Position numbers and translations under genes: made by a program. A stretch of 64,000 bases of DNA from Massilia sp. WG5. GTDB taxonomy: Bacteria; Pseudomonadota; Gammaproteobacteria; Burkholderiales; Burkholderiaceae_D. The stretch lies in the NCBI RefSeq assembly GCF_001412595.2, contig NZ_CP012640.2, forward strand, positions 1,364,001 to 1,428,000. The letters are read 5' to 3'. Shown piece after piece: positions 41,996-50,011 of this stretch. A model generated the notes under the pieces. It was not told the DNA's origin. It saw only the letters and a program-made list of their open reading frames with translations, and did no database searches. The first letter of the stretch is position 1. Each line of letters opens with the position of its first letter.

Positions 41996-44467
41996 CTACC
42001 GGTGTCGAGAACGCGCAGCCGACGCCAGCGCAAGGTCCAGAAACGCATCGGGGCCGAGCGCCGGGCTGAACAGATAGCCCTGGAAGACCTTGCACCCTGC
42101 GCTTCGCAGCCATGCGTGTTGCGCCGCATTCTCGACGCCCTCGGCGACCACTTCGATCCCCAGGCGCCCGCCGAGCGCGAGGATGGCCTCGGCGATCAGC
42201 CTGTCCCGCGGCTCGCTCGGCAATCCCCCCACAAAGGCCTTGTCGATCTTGATCTGGTCGAAGGGCAGCTGACGCAGATACTCGAGCGAAGCATGTCCCA
42301 CGCCAAAATCGTCGAGCGCCAGTCTGACGCCGGCATGCTTGATCTGCTGTAGCTTGTCGAAGGCGTCGCGCAAATCGCCCAGGCCTGCGGTCTCGGTGAT
42401 TTCCAGAGTCAATCGACGCGGATCGATACCATAATTGCCGAGCAGCTCCAGGGTGCGCGGCACGAACGCGCGGTCACGCACCTGTACTGCGCTGACGTTG
42501 ATTCCCAGGGAATCCAGCACGAGACCGCGACGGTCCCACTCGATCAGTTGCTTGCAGGCCTGCTCGATGACCATTGCGCCAAGCTCGACGATCAGGCTGT
42601 TGCGCTCCGCAAGCGGAATGAATTCTGCTGGCGGCACCAGGCCACGCGTGGGATGCCGCCACCGGAGCAGCGCCTCGCCGGCACATATCCTGCCGTCGGC
42701 GCAGATCTGCGCCTGGTACTCGAGGAAGAACGCGCCGGTGCGCATTCCTTCGCGCATCGCTTGCGAGAGTGCGCGCCGCGACAGCACGGGATGCTGCATG
42801 CCCGGCACATAGGCGCGCACGACGTTACGTCCCTCGGCCTTGGCATGGTACATCGCCACGTCGGCATGCTTGAGCAAATCCTCGAAACCACTCAGTTCCG
42901 CGCCAAAAACGACCAGCCCGATGCTCGGCGTACAGGAATGTTCCCAATTCTGGATCGCGAACGGCACATTCAGGCTGGACTGGACCTTGGCGGCGGCGCC
43001 CCTGGCCTGTTCCTGCGCACGTTGGTAATCCGGGTCGAGATCTTCGAGCACGATCACGAACTCGTCGCCGGCCAGGCGCGCTACCGTGTCGGATGCGCGC
43101 ATGCAGGCCAGCAGGCGCTCGCCCACGCCCTGCAGGAGAAGGTCGCCGGCTTCGTGGCCGAGACTGTCGTTCAGGCTCTTGAAATTATCGAGGTCGAGGA
43201 ACAGCAAGGCATTGTGGCGCCCGCTGCGTTCGGCGCGCCGCAAGGCATGCTGCACCCGCTCGGCAAGCAGGCGGCGGTTCGGAAGTCCGGTCAGCGAATC
43301 ATAGTAGGCCAGACGGACCGCCTCCTCTTCGGCCTGCTTCTGAAGTGTGATATCGGTCTCGATGCCGACATAGCTGGCGACATGGCCGTCGGGCCGCGTC
43401 ACGGCGGTCAGCATCACGCGCGCCAGGTAGATTTCCCCGTTCTTGCGCGTCGAGTAGATCTCACCGGTCCAGTGTCCATCCTGCCGCAAGGATCGCCACA
43501 TCTGGGACAGCCAGGATGCGTCGTGCAGTCCGGGGCGCAGCGCCGGCGGCAGGCGTCCGATGATCTCTTCAGCGGAGAACCCGGTGTTCCGGGTGTAAGC
43601 CAGGTTGACCTTGACCACGCGCCGTACCGGATCCATGATGAACATGCTTTCCTTCGAGGAGAACGCCGTCGCCGTGACCCGCAACTCATCCTCGATGCGC
43701 TTGCGATGGCTGATATCCCGGCTCGACGCGCAGACATAGACAGTTCCCTCGTGGCGACTGGACGCGGCCAGCACCTCGACAGGGACCGGGCGGCCATCCC
43801 GGCGCAGGTGTACTGCCTCGAACACCACCGGACTGCCATCCGTCGCCGCCAGCCGTGCCCAGCGACGATCCGCCGACCAGTTCGGATCCCAGGACGATAC
43901 GTGCATGCCCAGCATCTCTGCGCGTGCGTAGCCGAGCATCCGGCAAAATGCGTCGCTGGCATCGACCAGGACACCCTCGTGGTCAAGGACATGCAGGCCG
44001 TCGGACGTCGTGCGCATGAGTAAGCGCTTGCGGATGCTCGACGACTCCAGGGCGAGCGCAGTCAGCTTCTCCTGCGTGATATCGACCACAAACCCGGACC
44101 ACGCAGGACTGGTGTCCCCACGCGGCATGACGCTCGCACGCAGCCAGGCCAGCGCTTCCGGGCGTCGAAGCGGGTACTCGTATTGCCATGGCAGCCCGGC
44201 GTCCATTGCGGCAAGCAGGGACCGGCGATACGCCTCGCCGTGGGGAGCGTCGACGCGTTCGAGCAGACGGTCGATGGCGAACGGCCCTGCCGCTTCGAGT
44301 CCGTGCAGTTCGAACCAGTCCCGGTGCGCGGAATCGACGAGCACGGCCCCGTCTGCGCGGCGCACCATGGTAAAGGTCGCACGAGCGAACCGGTGTTCTG
44401 CAGGCGCCGGCACAGGCTGCGCCGCCAGGCGTAAAACGTCCTCGCGGCTCGCTTTTTCGTTGTTCAT
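41996..44467 (-). CDS. PAS-PAS-PAS-GGDEF-EAL c-di-GMP signalling protein
   Basis: This 823-residue cytoplasmic protein has three PAS/PAC sensor units (about residues 25-130, 145-265 and 275-390). A GGDEF domain (about 395-550) has active site AGDEF, a tolerated variant, and an EAL domain (about 570-810) has EALLRW, the Asn of NVSAVQ, EITET, DDFGVGHASL, IKIDKAFV and AEGVE. Both catalytic activities are possible; in such hybrids the EAL activity often dominates. The ATG complementary to 44465-44467 is used; an in-frame upstream start adds 18 poorly conserved residues. It is convergent with SDR 3. Confidence 0.92.
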   Translation of the reverse strand: MNNEKASREDVLRLAAQPVPAPAEHRFARATFTMVRRADGAVLVDSAHRDWFELHGLEAAGPFAIDRLLERVDAPHGEAYRRSLLAAMDAGLPWQYEYPLRRPEALAWLRASVMPRGDTSPAWSGFVVDITQEKLTALALESSSIRKRLLMRTTSDGLHVLDHEGVLVDASDAFCRMLGYARAEMLGMHVSSWDPNWSADRRWARLAATDGSPVVFEAVHLRRDGRPVPVEVLAASSRHEGTVYVCASSRDISHRKRIEDELRVTATAFSSKESMFIMDPVRRVVKVNLAYTRNTGFSAEEIIGRLPPALRPGLHDASWLSQMWRSLRQDGHWTGEIYSTRKNGEIYLARVMLTAVTRPDGHVASYVGIETDITLQKQAEEEAVRLAYYDSLTGLPNRRLLAERVQHALRRAERSGRHNALLFLDLDNFKSLNDSLGHEAGDLLLQGVGERLLACMRASDTVARLAGDEFVIVLEDLDPDYQRAQEQARGAAAKVQSSLNVPFAIQNWEHSCTPSIGLVVFGAELSGFEDLLKHADVAMYHAKAEGRNVVRAYVPGMQHPVLSRRALSQAMREGMRTGAFFLEYQAQICADGRICAGEALLRWRHPTRGLVPPAEFIPLAERNSLIVELGAMVIEQACKQLIEWDRRGLVLDSLGINVSAVQVRDRAFVPRTLELLGNYGIDPRRLTLEITETAGLGDLRDAFDKLQQIKHAGVRLALDDFGVGHASLEYLRQLPFDQIKIDKAFVGGLPSEPRDRLIAEAILALGGRLGIEVVAEGVENAAQHAWLRSAGCKVFQGYLFSPALGPDAFLDLALASAARSRHR

Positions 44468-44833
44468 GATGTTGACTATCCGTTCGAAGGACGCTGGCCG
44501 TCTCGAGCTGGCCGATGCCAAGCTCTGCAGGCCTGCCGCGGAGGCGGCGCGTATTCAGATTGGCCGGATCAGGCCAGGCGGATGCGACTCGCTTGTCAGA
44601 CAAGCCCCCCGCGCGGCACCGGCACGCCTTGCATGATACGTACGGCCAGGCCGAGTCGAGGATGCCAATTCGAGAGATTTGCTGTAGTCCACGCCCATCG
44701 ATTCAGACCCCGCAAGGATCGGTCTCGAAGCTTGCCGTCCCTGGCCTCCTGAAAAATGCGGGAATTGGCCTCCTGCGGCAGAACCACTGGCCCCTAACAT
44801 GTGGACTTCTATCCACCAACGAGGAGCACCACC
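44468..44833. other. Intergenic region before the AhpD-like operon
   Basis: These 366 bases hold no gene. There is a direct repeat TGGCCTCCTG at 44742-44751 and 44766-44775, 24 bases apart, with a partial third unit CTGGCCCCT near 44788. This layout resembles operators of MocR-type regulators. The promoter of the AhpD, cupin and monooxygenase genes should be here. Confidence 0.4.
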
Positions 44834-45274
44834 ATGAATGCACGCGCCGATTTCTACACCGCTTCCAAGGAAGCCGTTTCCGCCATGATCGCCCTGGAAA
44901 AGGCGGGCTCCGGCCTGGGTATCGATCCGCGACTGCTCGACCTGATCAAGCTGCGCGCCTCGCAGATCAACGGCTGCGCCTTCTGCATGGACCTGCACAC
45001 CAGCGATGCACGCAAGGCCGGCGAAAGCGAGCGCCGCCTGGCCACCGTCTCGGCCTGGCGCGAAACCCCGTTCTTCACCGAGCGCGAGCGCGCAGCCCTG
45101 GCCTGGACCGAGAGCCTCACCAACATCGCCCAGACCCATGCGCCGGACGCCGACTACGACATACTCGCCGCCCAGTTCAGCGCCAAGGAAATGGCCGACC
45201 TGACGCTGGCCATCGTCACGATCAACGCCTGGAACCGCTTCGCGATCGGCTTCCGCAAGATGCCGGCCGCCTGA
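44834..45274 (+). CDS. Carboxymuconolactone decarboxylase/AhpD-family protein
   Basis: This 146-residue all-helical protein has the redox pair and nearby His in CAFCMDLH (about residues 48-55), the hallmark of AhpD-like peroxidase-associated proteins. With two cysteines spaced C-x2-C, a disulfide-based peroxidase or reductant role is more likely than true decarboxylation. The start follows CGAGGAGCACCACC. It is first in a three-gene operon with a cupin and an ABM-domain protein. Confidence 0.9.
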   Translation: MNARADFYTASKEAVSAMIALEKAGSGLGIDPRLLDLIKLRASQINGCAFCMDLHTSDARKAGESERRLATVSAWRETPFFTERERAALAWTESLTNIAQTHAPDADYDILAAQFSAKEMADLTLAIVTINAWNRFAIGFRKMPAA

Positions 45275-45284
45275 GAGAAAATCC

Positions 45285-45707
45285 ATGAAGACCATATTCA
45301 CGGCAGCGGCTTTCGTCGCAATGGCCGGCCTGGCCGCAGCGGCCTGCGCACATGGGCCCGCAGGACACGAGGAGTCCCTCGACGTTCTCCAGCATCAATC
45401 CCTGCCCGGCTCGCCCGGCAAGCAGGCGGTCATGCTGAAGGTCAGCTATGGCCCGGGCCAGAAATCGGCGGGGCACATGCACCCGGGACCGGTGTTCGCC
45501 TATGTCCTCGAGGGCGAGGTCGAATCGCAGCTGCAGGGAGAACGGCCGGTCGTGTACAAGGCCGGCCAGTCCTGGTACGAGGCGCCGGGCGCGCATCACC
45601 TGATTTCGCGTAACGCCAGCACCACGAAACCGGCCACCTTGCTGGTCTGGATGGTGAAGGGTGAGCGGGACGCGCCGGTGCTGCCCCTATCGGGAGAGGC
45701 GCGATGA
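45285..45707 (+). CDS. Secreted cupin-domain protein
   Basis: This 140-residue protein has a signal peptide (residues 1-23, ending AAACAHG) followed by a small RmlC-like cupin barrel. The metal-binding motif is GHMHPGPVFAYVLEGE and the second half-motif is WYEAPGAHHLISRN. The cysteine in AAACAHG could be a lipidation site, but the sequence is not an ideal lipobox. Function unknown; it overlaps the next gene by 4 bases (ATGA). Confidence 0.85.
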   Translation: MKTIFTAAAFVAMAGLAAAACAHGPAGHEESLDVLQHQSLPGSPGKQAVMLKVSYGPGQKSAGHMHPGPVFAYVLEGEVESQLQGERPVVYKAGQSWYEAPGAHHLISRNASTTKPATLLVWMVKGERDAPVLPLSGEAR

Positions 45708-46054
45708 ACAAGGCGAACCTGAGCTTCATCGTGCACCTGCCGGGTCGCCCCGGGCAGCGTGAGCAACTCGAGACGCGCGTGCGCGATGTCCTCGTCGCGA
45801 TGTCGGCCGAACCCGATTTCGTCCACTGCACGCTGCATCGCTCGCAGGATGCAGCCGACACGCTGGTCGTGTACGAAACCTGGCGCTGCAGCCGCGCCGA
45901 CTTCCTTGCCAATCATCTGGGGAAGCCCTACCGGCAGGTCTTCGAGCAGACGCTGCCCGACATGCTGGCCGGTCCGCGCCGTATCGAGTTCCTGGACGAG
46001 GTCGATCCGCCGCTGTCGCTTGGCGCGGCCAGCGCCGCGCAGGCCGCCACCTGA
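45704..46054 (+). CDS. ABM-domain putative quinol monooxygenase
   Basis: This 116-residue dimeric alpha+beta protein has the antibiotic-biosynthesis-monooxygenase pattern: FIVHLPGRPGQREQLETRV for the first strand and helix, then CTLHRSQDAADTLVVYETW. Family members (YgiN-like) oxidise quinols or degrade reactive aromatic compounds without cofactors. Translation is coupled to the cupin gene. Context with an AhpD-like protein suggests handling of oxidised or quinonoid compounds; this is an inference. Confidence 0.85.
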   Translation: MNKANLSFIVHLPGRPGQREQLETRVRDVLVAMSAEPDFVHCTLHRSQDAADTLVVYETWRCSRADFLANHLGKPYRQVFEQTLPDMLAGPRRIEFLDEVDPPLSLGAASAAQAAT

Positions 46055-46075
46055 TCAGTTGTCGGCAGGGAGCTC

Positions 46076-46159
46076 TCAATAAGGAGGCCTGCCGAACGCC
46101 TCCTGCAGCCAGCCCACGAGCGCGCGCAGCTTCGCCGAGGGATTGCGGCCATCGGGATG
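46076..46159 (-). pseudogene. C-terminal stump of a LysR-type regulator
   Basis: The frame ends NPSAKLRALVGWLQEAFG followed by RPPY and a stop, which resembles the last helix of LysR proteins. Nothing upstream in this frame continues the family; the sequence changes into the opposite-strand hydrolase fragment at about 46160. It is probably a deletion scar. Confidence 0.45.
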
Positions 46160-46165
46160 CGCCAT

Positions 46166-46279
46166 GCGGCCACGAACGTCACCGAACTGGTCATTCCCGA
46201 TGCCGGACACTGGCTGATGGAGGAGGCGCCGGCGGCAAGCATGGCTGCCATCCAGTCGTTCATCGGACGGGCGGAGTGA
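46166..46279 (+). pseudogene. C-terminal stump of an alpha/beta hydrolase
   Basis: The frame reads TELVIPDAGHWLMEEAP and then AAIQSFIGRAE and stop. This is the typical end of an alpha/beta hydrolase, with the catalytic His in GHW. The rest of the gene is missing. Together with the LysR stump it shows that a deletion joined the ends of two genes that once converged or were further apart. Confidence 0.5.
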
Positions 46280-46537
46280 GCCCGTCAAAACCGGGGACGG
46301 TTCGATTCGAGTCGCCACTCAGGCATACCGATGGTGCTGGCGCTGAAAAAGTTCGCGAAGGGCGGGAACGCGGCAAACGATATTCTCGCGTCCGGTCCCG
46401 ACAGCCCTACAAGCCTGGATTGTGCTGGGTGGCGGGGAAGCAGCTCATCAAGCGCGCCGGCTGTTCGTCAAACGCGCTTGCGATCAAATGGGGATTCGGC
46501 AGGTACAAAGCACATCATTTCGCCACGCGAAGCGACA
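46280..46537. other. Unassigned sequence after the gene scars
   Basis: About 260 bases in which I recognise no coding pattern or RNA. Together with the two stumps it makes a 483-base interval without an intact gene (46055-46537). Confidence 0.4.
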
Positions 46538-46651
46538 TTATTGCTGTCGCATCTTCTCGGCCTTTTTGACTTTCTTGTCCGCCTTCTTTTCCTTCGGCGT
46601 TTTTGCCGGTTCTTTTTTCGCGGATTTCTTCGCGTCTTGGCTTTTACTCAT
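46538..46651 (-). CDS. Lysine-rich 37-residue protein
   Basis: This small frame starts ATGAGTAAAAGC with an excellent ribosome site (GAGGAAATC) and encodes MSKSQDAKKSAKKEPAKT followed by more Lys/Glu/Ala units, ending MRQQ. About 40 percent of residues are Lys, with no hydrophobic core, so it should be disordered and could bind nucleic acid. The codon pattern is consistent from start to stop. Function unknown; similar short Lys-rich proteins are common near stress genes, but this is only a recollection. Confidence 0.6.
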   Translation of the reverse strand: MSKSQDAKKSAKKEPAKTPKEKKADKKVKKAEKMRQQ

Positions 46652-46698
46652 GATTTCCTCGAATTAATACAGATTAGATTGCAATGTCCGATGGCAAG

Positions 46699-47019
46699 CT
46701 AATGAATGGAATATCCGCGCAGGGTTGGCAGCGGCACGAGCGAAACGGCCACTTCGCCCTCGGGCGCTTCATCGGTTTTCCACTGGATCCACCCGAGCAC
46801 TTCGGCGATGCTCGCCAGACCGCTGTGCAAGGCCGCGCGTGCCACGTGGTATTCGTGCAGGTCGGCCTCGTCTTCAACCGGCGCGGCGGTCATGGAGCGC
46901 GTCGCTGAACGCATCTTCGTTTCGAGGTCTTCCAGGTCGTCCGTCAAGGCCGAATGAAGGGCATGCAGGGCTGCCTCCACATCGTCCACATCATGGGTTT
47001 CTCGATCGTATGTTGGCAT
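46699..47019 (-). CDS. Small acidic protein of unknown function
   Basis: This 106-residue protein starts MPTYDRETHDVDDVEAAL (a longer frame to 47151 exists, but this Met has GGAAAC before it and starts the well-behaved part). It is rich in Asp, Glu and Ala with predicted helices, for example ALHALHSALTDDLEDLE, and no membrane segment. It is just upstream of the Lys-rich gene on the same strand, with 47 bases between. No family recognised. Confidence 0.6.
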   Translation of the reverse strand: MPTYDRETHDVDDVEAALHALHSALTDDLEDLETKMRSATRSMTAAPVEDEADLHEYHVARAALHSGLASIAEVLGWIQWKTDEAPEGEVAVSLVPLPTLRGYSIH

Positions 47020-47216
47020 TTTGTTTCCAGACTCCTGATTTATATAAACAGCTGGAAATGGGTAATGGAAAAGACACAATGCCCGGATCACACCAGCAAG
47101 ATACAGCAATTCGCAAAACGCTGCCTGGCGATTCAGGAACAGGATTGTCACAAGCAGTTCTCGAAAATCACTTTTAAAAAAATCGCGAAATATCCACGCA
47201 AAAGCGTAGAACCGTG

Positions 47217-47370
47217 TATATTGAATGCCGCACTACATCAAGTCGTTGTTATTGTTGGTCTTTCTTTCCCGTCTCGCCTGTCGGCGGTCCTGTTTGATTT
47301 CCTTCGTTATGCTCCCCTTGGTCGAACGTGCGTTTCGGGCACTTGCCCATGCATTTAAATAGGACTAAAA
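47217..47370 (+). promoter_or_regulatory. Probable cspA promoter and long 5' leader
   Basis: A TATATT -10-like hexamer lies at 47217-47222, within AT-rich sequence, followed by about 140 bases of T-rich non-coding leader before the cold-shock ATG. Long leaders that change fold with temperature are known for cspA mRNAs. A convincing -35 box was not seen. Confidence 0.4.
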
Positions 47371-47580
47371 ATGACTACTCAAACCGGCACCGTAAAATGG
47401 TTCAATGACTCCAAAGGCTTCGGCTTCATCACGCCTGACGCAGGCGGCGCTGACCTCTTTGCCCATTTCCAGGATATTCAATCGCAGGGCTTCAAAAGCC
47501 TGGCCGAAAACCAGCGCGTTTCCTTTGTGCGCTCGACTGGCCCCAAAGGCGAGAAAGCCGGAGAAATCCGCGCGATCTAA
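47371..47580 (+). CDS. cspA: Cold-shock protein (CspA family)
   Basis: This 69-residue single OB-fold protein has RNP1 KGFGFI and RNP2-like DLFAHF (VFVHF is more usual). It starts [16 protein letters not shown] and ends EIRAI. It binds single-stranded RNA or DNA as an RNA chaperone. Ribosome site AGGA precedes the ATG, and a strong terminator follows at 47653-47689. Which csp paralogue it is cannot be told. Confidence 0.95.
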   Translation: MTTQTGTVKWFNDSKGFGFITPDAGGADLFAHFQDIQSQGFKSLAENQRVSFVRSTGPKGEKAGEIRAI

Positions 47581-47652
47581 GCACTCGATCCGATAGCGTG
47601 CTTGCCCCATGCAGCTGGCATGGGCGCACCACCGCTGCGGCGCATTGCTGAA

Positions 47653-47689
47653 AAAAAACGGATTCGCGTTCAACGTGAATCCGTTTTTT
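47653..47689 (+). terminator. Rho-independent terminator after cspA
   Basis: AAAAAACGGATTCGCGTT and AACGTGAATCCGTTTTTT form a long stem with a tiny loop, followed by a run of six T. The A-rich side makes it bidirectional, so it could also end the leftward TonB pseudogene transcript. Confidence 0.9.
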
Positions 47690-47752
47690 GCATGGAAGCT
47701 CCAGATCCGGCAGGCCGTTTGATCACGGCCACTACCGGCAATTCAACCTTGA

Positions 47753-49205
47753 TCAGAAGCGATACGTCAAACTGGCCCGGATCGTCCGGCCGAACAGCGG
47801 CCGCGCCACGCCGCGGTTGCGCGTACCGTCCGGCGACAGCAGGTCGTTGTACAGGGGGTCGCCTTCCGTGAACGTGATCGAGTTGCTCAGGTTCGCCACG
47901 TGCAGCTGCGCCATCAAGCGTGGAGTCACCTCATACTGCGCTCCCAGGTTGATGATGTGGTATGCCGGCAGCAGCGTCACGTTGGTGTCGGTGGCTTCGG
48001 AAAAACGGTCGCCGATGTACTGGTACTGGCCATAGATCGTCAGCGGCAGGCCGGTGGCCGCCCGCAGATCGTATGATGGCATGAAGTTGGCCATCAGCTT
48101 GGCCAGGCGGCGCGGCCGGCGCCCGTCTTCGCTGACCGGCACATAGTGGTAGCCGGTGATTACACCGTCAGGCGTTTTGTCCTCCTGGGTGACGGTGTAG
48201 TTCGCGCCCTCGACCTTCGGTTGCTGGACCAGGAAATTCCCCTTCAGTTCCAGTCCCTCGATGAGCGCCGGCCGATAACTGAGCTCGACCTCGGCACCGA
48301 CGTTCTTCACGCCGCGCTTGTACAGTTGCGCCACCTCCGGACAGGAATTGATCTGGGTAATACCGCCCAGGGTGGCGCACTGCGCCGATTCGATATCCCG
48401 GTACACGTTGACCGCGCTGCGTGGCGAGAATTTATTGTAGAACACCGCCACCGAGGCGCCGACGCCGCGCGCCTGGTAGCGTACCCCGCCTTCATACTGG
48501 CGAATGCGTTCGACGGCGTCGATATCGACCGCCCGCCCATTCACGATCTGCGTGCTGGCGGCAGCCAGGTCGATCAGGTCGCCCACGCTCGGCAAGCGGA
48601 ACGAGCTCGATGCCAGCGCATACACTGCAAGCGGCTTGCTGATCGCATAGTTGGTGCCCACCGACCAGCCAAGCGCATGGAACTTCTTGTCCAGCAGGCG
48701 TGCCTCGGCGAGGAAATAGATTTCGTTATCCGCCGTGGTGTCCTGGGTCGACCCGACCACGACATTGGCGGGTGTCAGGGCGACCACCGTATCGCGGTTG
48801 CGGCGCACGACGTTGGCGTCCAGGTTCTGCCAGCGCACCCCGGCATCGATCCTGAGCCGCTTCTGCAGGGTTTCCCAATGGTCGAGCAGGTAGACCGCCT
48901 TGCCGTTGCCCTGGAAGTGGCTGTCATGCCCGCCCCAGCCAGGAAGGATGGCGCCGTCCAGCGTCAGCGACGGCCCGACCTGGTTGCCTGCCGCATCGAC
49001 CGCGTACAGGTCGGCCAGGCGCCCATGACCGGCGCTTTCGCCGACCAGCAGCGAATTCTGCAGGTTCAGGTCGAAGGTATAGTGGCTGCCGTACACCCGA
49101 ACGTGAGGTCGTGGCGACCGCCGGCGATGAAGCTCTTTTCCGCCTGCAGGTCCAGCACGTCGCTGCGGGCGTTCATCCGCGCGATATAGGGAATCAGGAA
49201 ATTCA
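47753..49205 (-). pseudogene. TonB-dependent receptor, truncated and frameshifted
   Basis: The open part (447 residues, 47753-49096) is the C-terminal beta-barrel of a TonB-dependent receptor: strands such as YALASSSFRLPSVGDLID, RQYEGGVRYQARG and a final SLTYRF. At about 49098 the frame shifts. The preceding sequence in another frame (PEGTGAYMNFLIPYIARM, then LQAEKSFIAGGRHDLTFG) continues the same family. Signal peptide, TonB box and plug domain are missing because the sequence then runs into unrelated fragments. It cannot make a working receptor. Confidence 0.8.
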
Positions 49206-49450
49206 TGTAGGCGCCGGTGCCTTCAGGTGGCGACCAGCCTCCGGGCCGAACTTGAGATATTGCGCAGGATAAGGAGGCGCAACCATCTTCATCGGCAGGT
49301 CCATGTCCATGTCGGAATTGAGCAGCAAGTTCTCAAGCGCTGGCGTCGTTTCAATGACCGTCCCTTTCTGTAGTTCGTACTTCAGGTTTGCGCTGATCGA
49401 TATGGCCTGCATCCGCGCGTCGGCTTGCGCCGTGCTTCGGCTTTGATGCT
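49206..49450 (-). pseudogene. Fragment of an unrecognised gene
   Basis: A frame reads ADARMQAISISANLKYELQK, then several Asp-Met repeats (DMDMDLPMKMVAPPYPAQYL) and KFGPEAG before breaking at the TonB remnant. The regular amino-acid pattern suggests former coding. It has no start context and belongs to no family I can name. Confidence 0.35.
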
Positions 49451-49765
49451 GTCATGCCTGCCCGCACGCATGCCGTTGAGCTGCTGCTGGATCTCCTGAC
49501 GGATGCTCCAGCATGTTGCCTCCGGGTCCGCCCACCGCGTCCATTCCGGACCGCTGCCAAGTGCCTGCTACCAGGCCTCGAATGCGCCCTTATTTCGGAA
49601 CTGGACCGGGTACGGGCGGCCATGCAGCCTGCCGACGCGGCTCTTCGTCAAGGCCGGGCCGACTTCTATGCGCTCCACCGCGGGGGCGTTCGGGTAACTA
49701 CTGTTTGCGGGCCTGAAAACGATGTCCATTCCCGCAGGCTTTTCGTTGGATACGTGCTTGCGCAT
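49451..49765 (-). pseudogene. Fragment of an unrecognised gene with an in-frame TAG
   Basis: From an ATG near 49765 a frame reads MRKHVSNEKPAGMDIVFRPA and on to FRNKGAFEAW. It then meets TAG (49568-49570) and continues in the same frame as QALGSGPEWTRWADPEATCW and IRQEIQQQLNGMRAG. A single TGG to TAG change would explain the stop. The frame is lost further on. The gene is not recognised; it may be cargo of the adjacent type VI region. Confidence 0.35.
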
Positions 49766-50011
49766 GCTCTTCCCTTTTTTGCCCTGTCTGCTGGCAACCA
49801 AAGGGAAAATTTAGAACCCGCTCGTCAGTTCACATTGAGATTAGTCAAGCTGAGCAAAATCAGCACATGCACAGAAAGTTGTTCGCCCTGGCGCTACCCG
49901 TCAAGGTAACAGCAGAGCCTGGTTCTTGCTCATTATCAAGGTCGTCTGAAAGTACATGGTTACCTTAACCGATGGAAAATTTGATAGCAGTTACATCATC
50001 GGAGGCAATAC
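49766..50011. other. Region before vgrG
   Basis: About 245 bases, rather AT-rich, hold no gene. The vgrG ribosome site GGAGG is at about 50000-50004. No clear promoter is recognised. Confidence 0.4.
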
